A stretch of 64,000 nucleotides of DNA from Zhengitettix transpicula (GCA_037074705.1 CM073594.1:77191009-77255008); one strand, 5' to 3'; counted from the stretch's first letter, positions 22,431-35,057 are shown. Made by a program: numbers and translations. The notes: generated by a model not told the origin, from the sequence alone.

Positions 22431-22834
22431 ACTCCAGCAGCTGGGTTCCTATTTTTCCGTTGCAGATTATATCCACAAACTGTATTTATGTTAGAGAACG
22501 AAGGCTTTCCCGGTGAATATGTTGCAGATACAATTCTCGGGTTGTTTGTTAAACTACAACGTTTCGGCGGTAAGGTCCGCTAACGTCATCGGGTTGACAG
22601 TCAACTGTTCACTATAATTTCACAGACAGTCTGTTTCAGAACAAAGCTGCACCCGTAGGTCCCAAATCAGTAAACGCGTTCACTCGTTACGGTGAATCGA
22701 CGTGTACTGAACGCACGAACAAGTAGCAGAAAGCGAATCAGCTTGGGAGCAAGTCCATTCACTAACCACACAAATAGTATCAGCTGCGCGGAATGGTGAC
22801 ACCCTTTTCTCGCTTAGTTGATGGGAATACATAT
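22431..22834. other. Unassigned, GC-moderate
   Basis: Contains the hammerhead-like motif at 22558-22595; otherwise nothing recognised. Confidence 0.35.
22558..22595 (-). other. Hammerhead-like motif
   Basis: On the minus strand: CCCGATGACGTTA, GCGG, a 6-nt loop, CCGC, CGAAACGTTGTAG. The 4-bp GC stem is perfect and abuts CGAAACG. The CNGATGA box lies five bases before the stem, further than in the other copies. Confidence 0.5.
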
Positions 22835-23891
22835 TGTAATCATCAATAATTGAAGTTTTAATTAATTTAAAGAATTTGCAAAATTTAACTTACAAAATAT
22901 TTATTTATTTTGTGGCAACAAAAGATGATAAAAAACACAAAATTTTAGATCTGATTCTCTCAGGGCCTCTACTGGGTTTGATAATGGACACAACAAATTG
23001 ATTTAAAAATCTTATTAACAAACAGTTCACAATTTACCTATACAATATGTCGATAGAAAGAAATTAAAAGTAAAGAAATTAACTCTGATTGACAATTAAA
23101 AGAGAATGAAATCTGCCTCTATTCTTTAATTACGTTTACAATTCATCATTAGTTTTGGTTTTGTTACTTACATCTGTCCGGCTGGTACCACCATTCATTT
23201 TGGTTTCGGAAGTACACTATTGCAAAATTATACACTGATTCTAAAAGTCAGCTCACAGATTTTACACTATTGAAGTCAAAATTTATAGGCTCCCAGGAAC
23301 TCGGATGATCCTCCTGAATGTCAGCTATCTGATGTCCGCTTGCCTTATACGAATCCTATGATTCGTAGACTTGTTAGTCTTTTACCGCTTTGGACTTAAA
23401 CTGCAACTTTACTATTCCAGGCTGGCTATAGGCTGGCAATAGACTGCTGACTTCCTTTCCTGGCTGGCTATAGACGTAAACTCTCTTAGACTTTCCTGGC
23501 TGGCTGTAGACGTAAACTGCTTTTACTTATCGATATTTACAAGGTAATACTACGTGAATGTTTTTACTTTGTCTTATATTCACAACTTTGTTTAATAATA
23601 CATTAACGACGGCTAGTCTCTGCTCTCGTATTATTTCTTCCGTCCTCTGAAATGTCCCGCCACCAACTAACAGTTATATTACTTGTTCTTCTCCTCACGA
23701 TGTTTTTTCCGCGAACTGAACTCCTAGTTCTCCCGAGTTTGAGCGCGCATACGCCATTTTTGACTTTTCGACAAAGCAAGTGAGTTCGCTTTTCCATTGT
23801 CGCTTTGTTCGATCAGATCGCTATAATGGATTTCTCAAACAATTCAAATTTTACGTCCAAACAATTAATGGCCTAATTAATTGGCATTACA
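22835..23891 (-). mobile_element. Solo LTR, family H copy 2 (1057 bp)
   Basis: TGTAATCATC ... GGCATTACA with ATAT on both sides (22831-22834 and 23892-23895). Shares CTCAGGGCCTCTACTGGGTT near the left end and AACAATTAATGGCCTAATTA at the right end with copies 1 and 3. A local tandem repeat of CTGGCTATAG-type units lies at about 23420-23510. The opposite strand has CCTATAAATTTTGA near 23290, a possible TATA box, in keeping with minus-strand sense. Divergence from copy 1 is too large for the two to be the ends of one recent element. Confidence 0.8.
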
Positions 23892-26229
23892 ATATATAAG
23901 ATTATACATGCATGTAAACATATACACCTCAACAAAGATGCCTAAAATAAATTAAAAACTTACAATTGGTTGCAATTTCTTATTATTTTTAGTTTTAGAT
24001 GTTTTACTTATGAAGCTTTTATATATGTATTGTTAAATAATTATTAACATTATGATAAATCGATACTGTAGTTTCGTTACTATGGTGTCGATTTTCGATT
24101 GAAATACTACACACTGAACCACCTAATGGAGCAGTTTTAAAACAGACCTTGTTGAATAACAACATAGTTTTATAGTAGTGACTAAGTACCTATAGGTGCT
24201 AATACATTTTAAAGTTATTGTGATTTTAATTATAAGACAAGAAGGTGTGTTATGCTGAAGGTGTTGCAATGCATTCATAACTTGATGTTTTTATATTAGT
24301 GGTAAAGTTTTTATTGTCCATTCAGGATGATTATAACAATTAGTTGAAAGCTTCCGACTACTTATTTAATAAAGTTATAAACTTGGAGACTGTTTTTGGT
24401 TTTTTCTACTCATCAACGTCTACGTCAACAGTCCTTTTTAGCATAAATTTTTGAATTTAATAACGTACTCTAGTACGAAATTCAGTTGAACCAAATGGTA
24501 GAAATCGTTCGTTTTACGTCATTTTCGAAAAGAATGCAGTTAGTCATATTTCTAGTGCTGATATCTCCACAATAGTCGGCAGTAAACTAATTTGTCAAAG
24601 AATAAAAGGTTTTAGATAATTTAATGACCTGACTTTAAAAATCCATTGACAATGGCCGAAAATACACCTATTTTGCTGGCTGTACGCCCCTAATATTATG
24701 GCGCTGAAGGTGGAGGTGACGAGGTTACCAGAGTTAGGGTGAAACTTGTCCTTTTCAGAGGATATTAAATTGTTGAAAAATATTGTTTTTTAAGAGGAAG
24801 AGAGTTTCAAAGCATATCTATATTCTTTTGCAAGAAGAAAAAATAGCAAAATTGCTGGGGCTCAAGTCCCCAACCCGATTTCGTGGTTTTTAGGCCTCGT
24901 AAACTTTTCCCTGAGACCTTCCAAATTGCAAAACTTGGTTTATCACTAATAAACACAACATATTTAAGTTGGAAAAAAAATACAACACCCTACCATTTTT
25001 GTGTTAAGATGCAGGGCATCACATAGAGGAGGTGGAACAGTCTGTCTCAAGGATCGTAGAGAATTTTCTGTTTACTGATATCCTGTGGAGGAAGCAGCAG
25101 AAATCAATTGAGTGAGTGAGAGTGAGAGTCGTTGTAATCTTGGAGAGCCCGCGTACAGATCTGTCTGGATGACGGACTATAAGAAAAGACAAACGTCGTT
25201 AATTCGACACAGGGCTCGTGATTGCTGTTGGCGTCAGTTGAAGTCCAAAGACGAAACATGGCGACAGATCGTCCGACAATACTAAGCCAGTTGGATTTTT
25301 GCGTTTGTCTAATATTTGGGCTAATATTTTATAAAGAAAGAACATTTAACCGTTGAAGTAATTTCCAAAGCATTTATAACTGTATGGAAATAAAATCTAT
25401 TTTAAAAGTTATAACGCAGACGGGTTACAATAGCCATGGATGAGCGCAACACTGACGACATAGCAGGCTAGAGGACTGCGACCCTGCGATGAAAGATTCA
25501 ATGGAGGTGGTGAAAGCCGGAAGCGATCACACTGTATAGATTACAAGTTTAATGAAGCTACACGTAGAAAGTGTTTTGTAAGAAGAGGTTAACACTGGAG
25601 AGAACGAGAATCAGATAGCTCTTGTTTCTAATGAATCCCAAAGAACAAACTATATCATTCAAGACGAGAAACAATGTTGCATTATGATCACACAAGACTG
25701 AACGTATATATTTAATAAGGCCAAAATAAGGAGTAACTACACAAATATGTTTGTGGACTAATTGACAGAAATAATAAGGATAAAGGTGAAAACATTGGCG
25801 GCTGGTAGAACATAAGTTCGTTGGAATTAATTTGAGGAGAAGAATGATGTTGGGTTGTGGATCAAACGAGTAGAATCTCATGGATTTAATTAAAAGAGTT
25901 ATAGTTCAAATAAAAAAATAATTCAAGCTTCAACTCGGAGAGGTATATGAAACTTTGCTTTGGAGAAAAATAATTTAACTCCACTGCTATAAATATTGAA
26001 CAGCAAAAAGACCAATTGGGAACTTTATTAAAAAACGTAAAACGTCTTGTAAAGATATTTCGTTTAGTAAGCAGATAGTCCAATAATGATTATAAAGACA
26101 CAGAAATCATTTCATTTGAGCAGAAAAAATGTATTGATTTAAACAATCATTTCTTCAATTTAGGACGCATTTTAAAGAAATGGATTGTTTATAAAAAAAT
26201 GTCTAAAAGTATTCATTGATTTTTTTAGA
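23892..26229. other. Long unassigned stretch
   Basis: AT-rich, with GC-moderate patches near 24640-24740 and 25020-25300. Minus-strand frames at 25558-25881 and 25886-26083 are hydrophobic low-complexity translations without family resemblance. No repeat partner within the window was seen. Confidence 0.35.
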
Positions 26230-27400
26230 GTAATAGGCTACATGGACACATGGTGGAAACTCCCCTTTAATACCACGGTAAGGGCTATTAAAAGGGGGGG
26301 GGGTGCGGAAGGGCAGACGAGGGTAGCGAAGGGTTAAGTAGGGCCCCCGGACTATATTTTGAGGATCCTACCCGGCTTCACCTAAAAGTGATGTAAGACA
26401 AACCCTAGAAAACATGCATCTGGTAGGTCGATCATTAGGTACTCGTTTCACGTCCTTCCAATGGCGGGAGAGGGGTTTGCTGTATGGACGTTTTTTTGGG
26501 GGTTTTTTTGGTGTAGACAGGCTATATATAAGGTAATCCACATACTGGCAACTCCCCTGTTATAGCATAGGAAAGGGATTTGAAAGAGGGGATAAGGAAG
26601 GGTGGAGGAAGGTAGCCAAGGGTTACTAGGGCCCCCGGCCTATAGTTTAAGGATCCTACCGGGCATTCGCCTAAAAGTAATACAGGACAAACCCTATAAA
26701 AACCTGCATCAGGTAGGTCGGGCATGTGGTACTTGTCCCACACTCTTCTGATGGCGGGAGAGGAGTTTTCTGTGGGGTCGCAGCTTACCCCTCGCCATGC
26801 CTTGGCCAGTTTAGGAGGCAGCTGACCGACTATTCCATTAGGAATAGCGGACAACTCTTACCGTATGCGCAAGGTCTGCGACCCCGAAACATACACCTCT
26901 CAAAACAGACCGAAGTAAACTGTGTGTACTTTTTTTTGGGGTGTAGACAGGCTATGTATAGGGTAATCAACATAGTGGCAACTCCCCTCTTATAGCATAG
27001 GAAAGGGATTTGAAATGGGGGTTGCGGAAGAGTGGAGGAAGGTAGCCCAGGGTTACTAGGGCCCCCGGGCTATATGTTAAGGATCCTACCTGGCATTTGC
27101 CTAAAAGAATTGCAGGACAAACCCTAGAAAAACCTGCATCAGGTAGGTCGGGCATTGGATACTTGTCCCACGCCCTTCCGATAGCGGGAGAGGAGTTTGT
27201 TGTGGGGACGCAGCATTCCCTTCTCCGTGCCTCGACTAGTTTAGGAGGCAGCTGGCCGACTATTCCAATGGGAATAGCGGACAACTCTTACAGTATGCCC
27301 AATGTCTGCGACCCAGGAACATACACCTCTCAAAAACAGGCCGAGGTGCCTCGGCTTGTGGGAACCTTAGTTAAAAAACGGAGAGGCAAAGGCATCCCCA
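26230..27400 (+). repeat. Family B tandem array, about 2.7 units
   Basis: Three head-to-tail units: a shortened one at about 26230-26514, a full one at 26515-26942 and a full one from 26943. Units begin GTGTAGACAGGCTAT, then GGCAACTCCCC, TTATAGCATAGGAAAGGG, a G-rich purine stretch, AGGTAGCCNAGGGTTACTAG, GGCCCCCGG, GGATCCTACC, AACCTGCATCAGGTAGGTCG, CTTGTCCCAC, TTAGGAGGCAGCTG, and CATACACCTCTCAAAA. Other copies are at 21865, 30888, 44160, 44440 and 61565. Class unknown: no terminal inverted repeat, poly-A or transposase was seen. The conserved-looking frames inside diverge mainly at amino-acid-changing positions. Confidence 0.85.
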
Positions 27401-27436
27401 AAGGCAGCCCCTTCGTATCTCTCCTACAAGGTTCTA

Positions 27437-27490
27437 CCTGCGAGAGAACATCCCTCGCAGGTATTGCCTGCGAGAGAATAGCCCTCGCAG
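27437..27490 (+). repeat. Twin hairpins, 30-bp spacing
   Basis: Two consecutive hairpins: CCTGCGAG, loop AGAACATCC, CTCGCAGG (27437-27461) and CTGCGAG, loop AGAATAGCC, CTCGCAG (27468-27490). Stems are 8 and 7 bp and perfect; loops are similar. They lie just past the third family B unit. A related word, TCTCTCGCAGG, occurs at 44452-44462 beside family B on the other strand, so the hairpins may belong to the full family B. Confidence 0.85.
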
Positions 27491-27701
27491 ACCTCTCCTT
27501 CAGTTCCGGCCGTTACTCTCTTCGATTGTTAATTCAACAAGTTGATACTTTAACTGCATAAACGGTATATTATGCATATTTCCATTGAAACATGTGCTCT
27601 GGAATTACGAGCTACGGAGTTTCTTCTCGCTCTGCGGAAATATTGAAACTACAGAAACGTGCGGTCCGAATATTATAAACATTATAAATAAATAAACGAA
27701 C
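27491..27701. other. Unassigned sequence
   Basis: Possibly the distal part of family B; not recognised. Confidence 0.3.
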
Positions 27702-27965
27702 TTGAGTCAGTAAATCGTTTATTAACAAAAAAAAATATTTATGCCATAGTTTCGTCCTTGTTTTATCATCTCTTCAGGTTCAGGAATTTCATATATAAAT
27801 CATAAAAAAAAATTGTGGTAGGGCAGCAAATCATTTCCACAAGAACATATATTTGTTTTATTTATACATGTAAGTACTGAACCAGTAAATATTCCTAAAA
27901 CAAGGACGAATCGTCGGTATGTCAAATTTTTTTTGTTAATAAATACTTTTCTGATTCAATTTAGC
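27702..27965. repeat. Foldback element with hammerhead-like arm
   Basis: Inverted arms at about 27702-27815 and 27855-27965 share CAGTAAAT, TATTTATTAACAAAAAAA and TTCGTCCTTGTTTTA (complement). On the minus strand the left arm gives CCTGAAGAGATGATAAAACA then AGGACGAAACTATGGC (27748-27779), with exact CUGAAGA and GAAAC boxes but a weak stem. No open frame. The following TTTGTTAATAAA tail resembles that near 35720. Confidence 0.7.
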
Positions 27966-28837
27966 TTATTTATTTATGGTATTGAAAGGAGTTTTGGTAT
28001 ACAGTAGTTTGAGCCTAGCACACGAATAAAAGCCACCGCTTTCCAAACATTAGCTACAGTATATATTCCGTAGTATTAATGATGTGTCCAGCTCTATATT
28101 TTTAATAATTACATCGTTGTCGTGGTACGATCTCCTCACTAACCATGTATTTATTCCACTAGTGGAATCTTTGGTGAAAGTTCTATTGGTAGCTCAGCAC
28201 TTATTATATATTATTTAATTGTAATCAACTATAATTTGTTCTTTTGAATGTGAAATTCGAGGACTGTAATTATTCCCGTATTAGGCGTCAGTAAAAGAAA
28301 AAGAAAACGGTTTAATAACTGTTTGGTCCTTCGTATCCAGACGATGGTATCCTTCTCGCCGAATTCAATAAAGAACAGTTCTGAGCAGTAATTAGCCCAG
28401 ATAGTTGGCTAATGAGTCAGCAACCAAACTAGGAGGCAGTATCGCCCATCAACGGGCTGTAATTAATACGCTCTCAGATGCCAACTTCGCTGTCATGTTC
28501 ATAAACGCTAAGGACATGATTGTAATCAGTGAAAGACATTGAGATTATCAGAGTGCGAACATCAAATTAAAAAATACATATATATCTAAGGAGTTGATTG
28601 GCCTGCGGTTAACTGACAGGAAGAGAATACTTATTGCTTCCTCAATTCATTAAAGTTTTAAAAGACAATGCACTTTCTAAAGCATGTGAATCATTACGCA
28701 ATTCCGTAGTTGTCATGAGCCAAGGAAGTGCAGATATTCTTGTCAGATAGAACAACTTTCGTATCGTTCTTAGAGAAGTATAAGATAAAATAATTAACAG
28801 TCGTTGAAAGATTAAATCATTAAAATAAGATCTGATA
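27966..28837. other. Unassigned sequence
   Basis: No supported feature; a minus-strand frame at 28642-28887 is not recognisable. Confidence 0.35.
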
Positions 28838-30887
28838 TTATTAATGACAGGATTTTGATAGTAACAACAATAAATAATGTGTAACAAGATCCTTAGAAAT
28901 CGTTGTGCTGGTTTTTTTAGAACAAAAACGACCAGAAAATAGAAATGTCATTCGTTTGTATTATAAGTAAATTAATGATATAAAAGACAAATAAGAATAT
29001 AAATACCGCAGAACGTTTCTCCAATCCTTGTTCGTCAGGTTATTTAATACGCAAGTGCCGTAAGACGACACAACCGCACAAACCAGATGAACAACTCAAA
29101 AGTCAATCACCTGACGAGCCCAATATGGATTCACATTATCACTTCATTCAAAGGAATGATTAATAGAAATAAAGAAAGGAGGGTAAAAATTAAATTCAGA
29201 ATTAATGAGTGAAGATATTATAAAAAAAACAAGCTAGTTGAATATGTAATAGAAAGATGAATTGAAACAGAAAGAAATGGAAACGAAACACATAATAATG
29301 GAATAAATAAGATAAGAAAGGAGGAGTAGAACGTATAAAATAAGAACTAAATAAAAAAGAAAATTGTTGAATTTATGAATAAAATATATAAAGAAATACA
29401 GAGCGACGTGAAGAAGCAAAAGAGATAAATAAAGAAGAGGAATAAATTAAAGATAGAAGAAATTCATGAGCAGATTAAATAATTAAATACATAAAGCAAG
29501 ATAGATGAAACTGGGATTGAATAAGAAACTAAAAAATAAACGAAGGAGAGAAATAAACAAAACAAAAATGGTAAAACTAATGAGAGAAGAGGAATAAAAT
29601 GTATAAAATAAGATGTGATTAATTTAATAAATAAATTTGGCAGTGTATTGAATATAGGATGAATGAGTGTCCATTTTAAAATAATTCAACGAACAGATTA
29701 ATTAAATTAATAGGAAAAATTAAGAAGAATGGATTGAATATGAAACCATTATTATTAATGACAGGATTTTGATAGTAACAACAATAAATAATGTGTAACA
29801 AGATCCTTAGAAATCCTTGTGCTGTTGTTTTTTTTAGAACAAAAACGACCAGAAAATAGAAATGTCATGCGTTTGTATTAAAAGTAAACTAATGATATAA
29901 AATAGACAAATAAGAATATAAATACCACAGAACGTTTCTCCAATCCTTGTTGCTTTCGTCAGGTTATTTAATACGCAAGTGCCGTAAGACGACACAACCG
30001 CACAAACCAGATGACCAACTCAAAAGTCTATCACCTGACGAGCCCAATATTGATTCACATTATCACTTCATTCAAAGGAATAATTAATAGAAATAAAGAA
30101 AGGAGGGTAAAAATTAAATTCAGAATTAATGAGTGAAGGTATTATAAAAAAACAAGCTAGTTGAATAGGTAATAGAAAGATGAATTGAAACAGAAAGAAA
30201 TGGAAACGAAACACATAAAAATGGAATAAATAAGATAAGAAAGGAGGAGTAGAACGTATAAAATAAGAACTAAATAAAAAAGAAAATTATTGAATATATG
30301 AATAAAAGGTATAAAGAAATACAGAGCGACGTGAAGAAGCAAAAGAGATAAAAAAAAATAAAGACGAGGAATAAATTAAAGATAGAAGAAATTCATGAGC
30401 AGATTAAATAATTAAATAGATAAAGCAAGATAGATGAAACTGGGATTGAATAAGAAACTAAAAATTAAACGAAAGAGAGAAATAAACAAAACAAAAATGG
30501 TAAAACTAATGAGAGAAGAGGAATAAAATGTATAACATAAGATGTGAATAATTTAAAAAATAAATTTGGCAGTGTATTGAAAATAGGATGAATTATTGTC
30601 AATTTTAGAATAATTCAACGAACGGATTAATTAATTTAATAGGAAAAATAATGAAGAATCGATTAAATATGAAACCATTATTATTAATGACAGGATTTCG
30701 ATAGTAACAACAATAAATAATGTGTAACTAGGTTCTTAGAAATCGTTGTGCTGGGTTTTTAGAACAAAAACGACTAGAAAATAGAAATGCCATGCCTCTG
30801 TATTAAAAGTAGACTAATGATATAAAATATACAAATAACAGACAAAATGAAGTAAGAATATAAATACCACAGAACTTTTCTGCAATC
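28838..30887 (+). repeat. 0.92-kb tandem duplication, 2.2 copies
   Basis: The word TTATTAATGACAGGATTT begins units at 28838, 29752 and 30681, periods 914 and 929 bp. Each unit has a family D foldback remnant at its start (GACAAATAAGAATATAAATA, AACGTTTCT, CAATCCTTGT, TCGTCAGGTTATTTAATACG, and the mirror CACCTGACGAGCCCAATAT) followed by a purine-rich, A-rich stretch. The two full copies are very similar, with scattered substitutions and small indels. The third stops at 30887, where it runs straight into family B. Confidence 0.92.
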
Positions 30888-31210
30888 GGAAGGGCGTGGG
30901 ACAAGCACCCAACCAATGCCCGACCTACCTGATGCAGGTTTTTATAGGGTTTTCCCTGCACTATTTAGGCGAATTGCCGGGTAGTATCCTTAAAATACAG
31001 CCCGGGGGCCCTAGTTAACCCTTGGCTACCTTCTTCTACCCTTCCGCAACCCCACTTTCAGATCCCTTCCTATGCTATTAAAGGGGAGTTGCTACCATGT
31101 ACCCTCATGTAGCCTGTTACTTTTTTTAAAAAAATTAGTTTATACCTCTGTCAAATCCCTTCCTATACGATTGAAGGGGAGTTGCCACTACGAGGATTAC
31201 CCTTATGTAA
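30888..31210 (-). repeat. Family B, truncated copy plus partial
   Basis: Reverse-oriented family B from CGGAAGGGCGTGGGACAAG through ACCTACCTGATGCAGG, CCCGGGGGCCCTAG, TTGGCTACCTTCTTC to GGGGAGTTGCTACC (31087), then a second fragment (TCAAATCCCTTCCTA to TGTAACCTGTTACTA). Its start is an internal point of the family, fused to the family D sequence TTTTCTGCAAT. Confidence 0.8.
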
Positions 31211-32102
31211 CCTGTTACTATGAAAAAATTAATAAGTTCTGAATTTCCACCATGACACAATAATTACCTAAAGGTTACACAGCCACGTATCACTGATTCA
31301 GAGATTCATTAAACCCTTGATCACATTATAGAAATTCTTAAAATGCGTGTCATAAAGATTTTGAAGGGATTAGTTTCTTTCCAGCTTACCATAAATATTT
31401 TTATTTGAAGTCGATGATCATGTATTCTATTTATTCCTTCAATTTTGAGTAGTTCAAGCTGACTATTTTATTTTGAAAGGGTGATTACTGTATCTTTGTC
31501 AAAATGGTGCCGGATATTTCCTGTTTCTGCATTTAATAAGTAGTGATATGTTTATATCACACACTTTACATTTACTTTTATGTTCATTATATTCAAAGAA
31601 AATAGACTTGTCACGAAAGAGTTGAATAAGAGTCACGAAATTTTACGAAAACGAAATATAGGAACAAAATAGAAGTGTATAATGTAATTTATTAATAATT
31701 TTAGTAAGATTGACGAATAAATGTAGTTTCTTAAGTGGCCTGGTATGTTAACCGTTCAAAAGAACCATGAGTTATAGCCATGGTATTTCGTACAAGGTTG
31801 CAATTAATGAAAATCACTTTCTCAAAGTTTGTTTCACTTGCGTATATCACGAATATCTTAATAGATGTTTTCCATGAGAGATTAATGAATTACCGTTAAA
31901 TGTTATCTGAGAAATTTCTAGGATCTGGTCTTCAGCATGAATAATTATTCGTCTATTAAATTTTAATTAGGCAGTGAACCTACGAGAAATATCGGACCGT
32001 GGTATATTTTCGTGATTGCTAGGGTTAGAATTTAAGCTACTAGAAAACGTTATTTTAAAAAACAATGACAAGTGACAAAAACTTTTTGGTTATATATAAT
32101 TA
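31211..32102. other. AT-rich sequence, nothing recognised
   Basis: No supported feature. Confidence 0.35.
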
Positions 32103-32390
32103 TTATGTATCAAACCACATACAGTTGTCTTTATATACTATGTTATGAACAAAGAAAAATGCACTTTATATGAAGTCATTGAAGACATTTTATTGATAAT
32201 GGCAATTATGAAAATACTAATGAAATTATGTAATGTAAAAAATTAATATGGGTATGTAAAATTATGTATGTATAATTGATGTTTTTTCTAAAAAAAAACA
32301 GATTATTAAGGCAAACGACAAAAGCTCCTGTAGTTTAAATATTTAAGAAAATAAAGATATGAAGAGAACTGGATGTGGTTTGATACATAA
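32103..32390. mobile_element. MITE candidate (288 bp)
   Basis: Terminal inverted repeats of 22 bp with one mismatch: TTATGTATCAAACCACAT then ACAG on the left, and CTGGATGTGGTTTGATACAT then AA on the right. The AT-rich interior codes for nothing. The target duplication is unclear (TA on the left, CA on the right), so the superfamily cannot be named. A single copy in the window. Confidence 0.7.
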
Positions 32391-34872
32391 CAAGTATAGA
32401 AATTATTTATTTACCAATTTTCACCAGGCATATGCTCGGATGAAAGCCTTCAAAAATCCCTAATTCAGATAAGCTGTAAAAAAATTGGGTGGGAGAGAAA
32501 GTGAAATTATCATCGAAATCTTACTTAAATTTTCCCTTTCGCACTTTTTATCTTCACATGTCCTCCAAGTATGTGAGGAATCAGGTTACTGAATCAAAGA
32601 ACTCTTGTTTCGCAGTGTTTTTCGGGTAGTTTTCAATCAACTTGCGGATTTTATATTTGTTTTCCCAGGGGCAAGTTTCCTTTACGAGAAATACAATAAT
32701 CTCTCCACCTGTTCTTTCCCAGATTCAGAATAAATTGGCCCAGATTGTATATCACAAGGTAATTTCAGGCTTATTCGTCATTTATTTAATAATTTTTCTT
32801 TAATATTACTGTCGGCGTAATAATTGAGATCAGAGCATTGTTTGGCGCAAGAATGCAGAGACTGAAGATGTTTCTACGTTATTATTGACGGCAAAGCAGG
32901 TGTAACTTTGGTGGAAACAGCCGGTGTGTTTTTGGGAGCCTGACCGGAGTGGTCACGGGAGTGTGTTTCTGGAGCCCGACCAGTGTGTTCATGACGAGTC
33001 TGAGTGGTTTGAGATCTTGACCAGAGTGTTTTGGGAGCTCAAATGATAAAATTGATGAATTTGAGATGCGAAAAAGTGTGTTGTCTACTTTTGGAGTGCA
33101 AACGATAATGTTTTGAATCTTGTCTTGGGACTTTAACCAATCTAAAACAAATAGGACGACGTAAAGTTTGTGAACAGTTGTTACAGAGTCGCCGGAATTT
33201 TGTTATTTGAAACGATATAGTAATCAGTGTTACGACCTGTTAATTAAATATTTTCTTTTAAATAAAGTAACTGTGGAGCGCACAATACGGTACCAGAGCA
33301 GCTCTAAATAATGGTATGTAGAAACATTATTTTTTTAACTTTTATATAAATATAATATACCGTCAGATTTGTCTAGTTTATGGTTAAATTGTTTTATACA
33401 ATGTGTGTTATTGTAACTTTAATTTGTATTTCTTTTGTAGCTCTTTTGATGCTAATTACAAATCACTATCATTATTAGACGCCAAGTAAGCTGCTCTGAT
33501 GTTATAAGTATCGTTAAGTGCTGCGGCAATTTTTAAAAAATATTCTACAAAAATTGAAGTAAATCAAAATTTGTAACAAATATTTTTTGTAATTTATTAA
33601 AAGAATTAAAAAATAAAAATATATTATAATTAAAGGATATATACTATAAATTATATTTTGCCTTTAAAATTAGGGTTTTATTTTTACTTATTTTGACACT
33701 CCAACGGGTTGGAAGTAATTTATCATTAATTAGTATACCACATAATTGGGCTGCAACGTGGTGGCGTTTTTGTCATTAATTTAATTTGATTATTACAATA
33801 TTTATAGTCTATACAATTTTCCAGTTGACTGTCTCGCTTCCTCATATCTATTTTCGTACAATTCTACGGGACTATACGATTGCAAGGTATTTCCTTCAGA
33901 ATTGTTGTTCTTTTGGAATAAATAGAATATTTTAAACACAAATATTTCCACGAAAAATCTTACCCCTCTACATGATTAAATTTGAATATTTATATTACTT
34001 TAAATGCAGTGTAATTTATCACCTCTAACCCCTTTCCACAATAAATATCGTGTTTATAAATCTCAGATCAAGGTTTGGACCATGATATTCTCTTCATTCC
34101 TAGTATCATAGGACATAATGATCCCAAAATCTGGAAAAATGATGCTGATATAAACTGAAAATTCCATGAGAGAGCAATTAATTTTTTAACATTTGCACTA
34201 ATGATTTGGGGTCATTTTAAAAATTAGGAAAATTAATGGTTTGCTTTTAAAAATATTAAATTAATTAAAAAATTATATGTGAGATCTTTATTAAAATGTA
34301 AATGATTCAATAAGTGTTTTCTTTGCATAGATGAGGCTGACGAACTTCCGAAATCAAAAAAATTCTAAATTAAAGATTTTCCTTTAAATTTCGAACTGAT
34401 AAAAAATAATATGGTAAACTAGAAACATTTCCCAATTTTTATTATAAGTTATATTCTTAAAAAAATATATAGAATATATTTTTCTCTCCGAGTATTTCAG
34501 AATCCTAGCATGGTCGAAGTTTCCCTCAGCGCTATTATCACTAGCTGTAATTTGAATTTAAATATATTATAACTACTATTAGTCCAGCCAAACCTATGAT
34601 ATATACGTAATAAAATACAAAAATAATAAATATTTAAAGCAGAAATTTGGAAATGAGGGAAGAAAATACATAAATGAAAACAAACTGGGGGAAAAGTCTG
34701 TCACTTGAAGCATATAGACATAAATGAGGAAAAATATACCCAATACGAAATTTAATTTAGCATATTTTATTATTTGGAACAAACTGAATCAATTCAGACA
34801 TTCGCTTCAAAGGAACTGAAACAAATCCACACATCAAATTCATGTGCTGACTCATTTCAGACGTGGTACTTT
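32391..34872. other. Long unassigned stretch
   Basis: 32925-33040 has loosely repeated GTGTGTTTNTGGAGCC and GACCAGNGTG words. Near 33312 the sequence ATG-GTATGTAG and near 33441 TTCTTTTGTAG look like a splice donor and acceptor enclosing about 130 bp, but no coding context supports an intron. The rest is AT-rich without features. Confidence 0.3.
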
Positions 34873-35006
34873 CATGAAAGAAATATTTTTTTTATAAATG
34901 TACTGCCTTCAGGTCAGAAATTTTATATATTTATTAATAGTAAATATTGTAACCGAAATTTTATGCATAAATAAAGTACAAAATTATTAAAAACCATCCA
35001 ACCTGA

Positions 35007-35022
35007 TGTAGCGCGATAGTTT

Positions 35023-35057
<35 letters not shown>

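Noticed and set aside
17620..23891. The two minus-strand LTRs as the ends of one retrotransposon
   Set aside because: Each has its own ATAT flanks, they are strongly diverged, and the sequence between them is Helitrons and other repeats with no gag or pol.
26522..27284. Similar minus-strand open frames in two family B units (about 105-110 codons), also seen at 44187-44372 and 44678-44893
   Set aside because: The copies differ mostly at amino-acid-changing positions and the frame has no known domain, so there is no sign of protein-level selection; it is a by-product of repeat homology.
29234..30342. Matching 61-codon hydrophobic minus-strand frames 923 bp apart
   Set aside because: They are the complement of A/G-rich sequence in the 0.92-kb tandem duplication; the match reflects duplication, not gene conservation.
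33300..33520. Splice-like GTATGT ... TTTTGTAG pair suggesting an exon
   Set aside because: No coding frame or conserved exon around it; such pairs are frequent by chance in AT-rich DNA.
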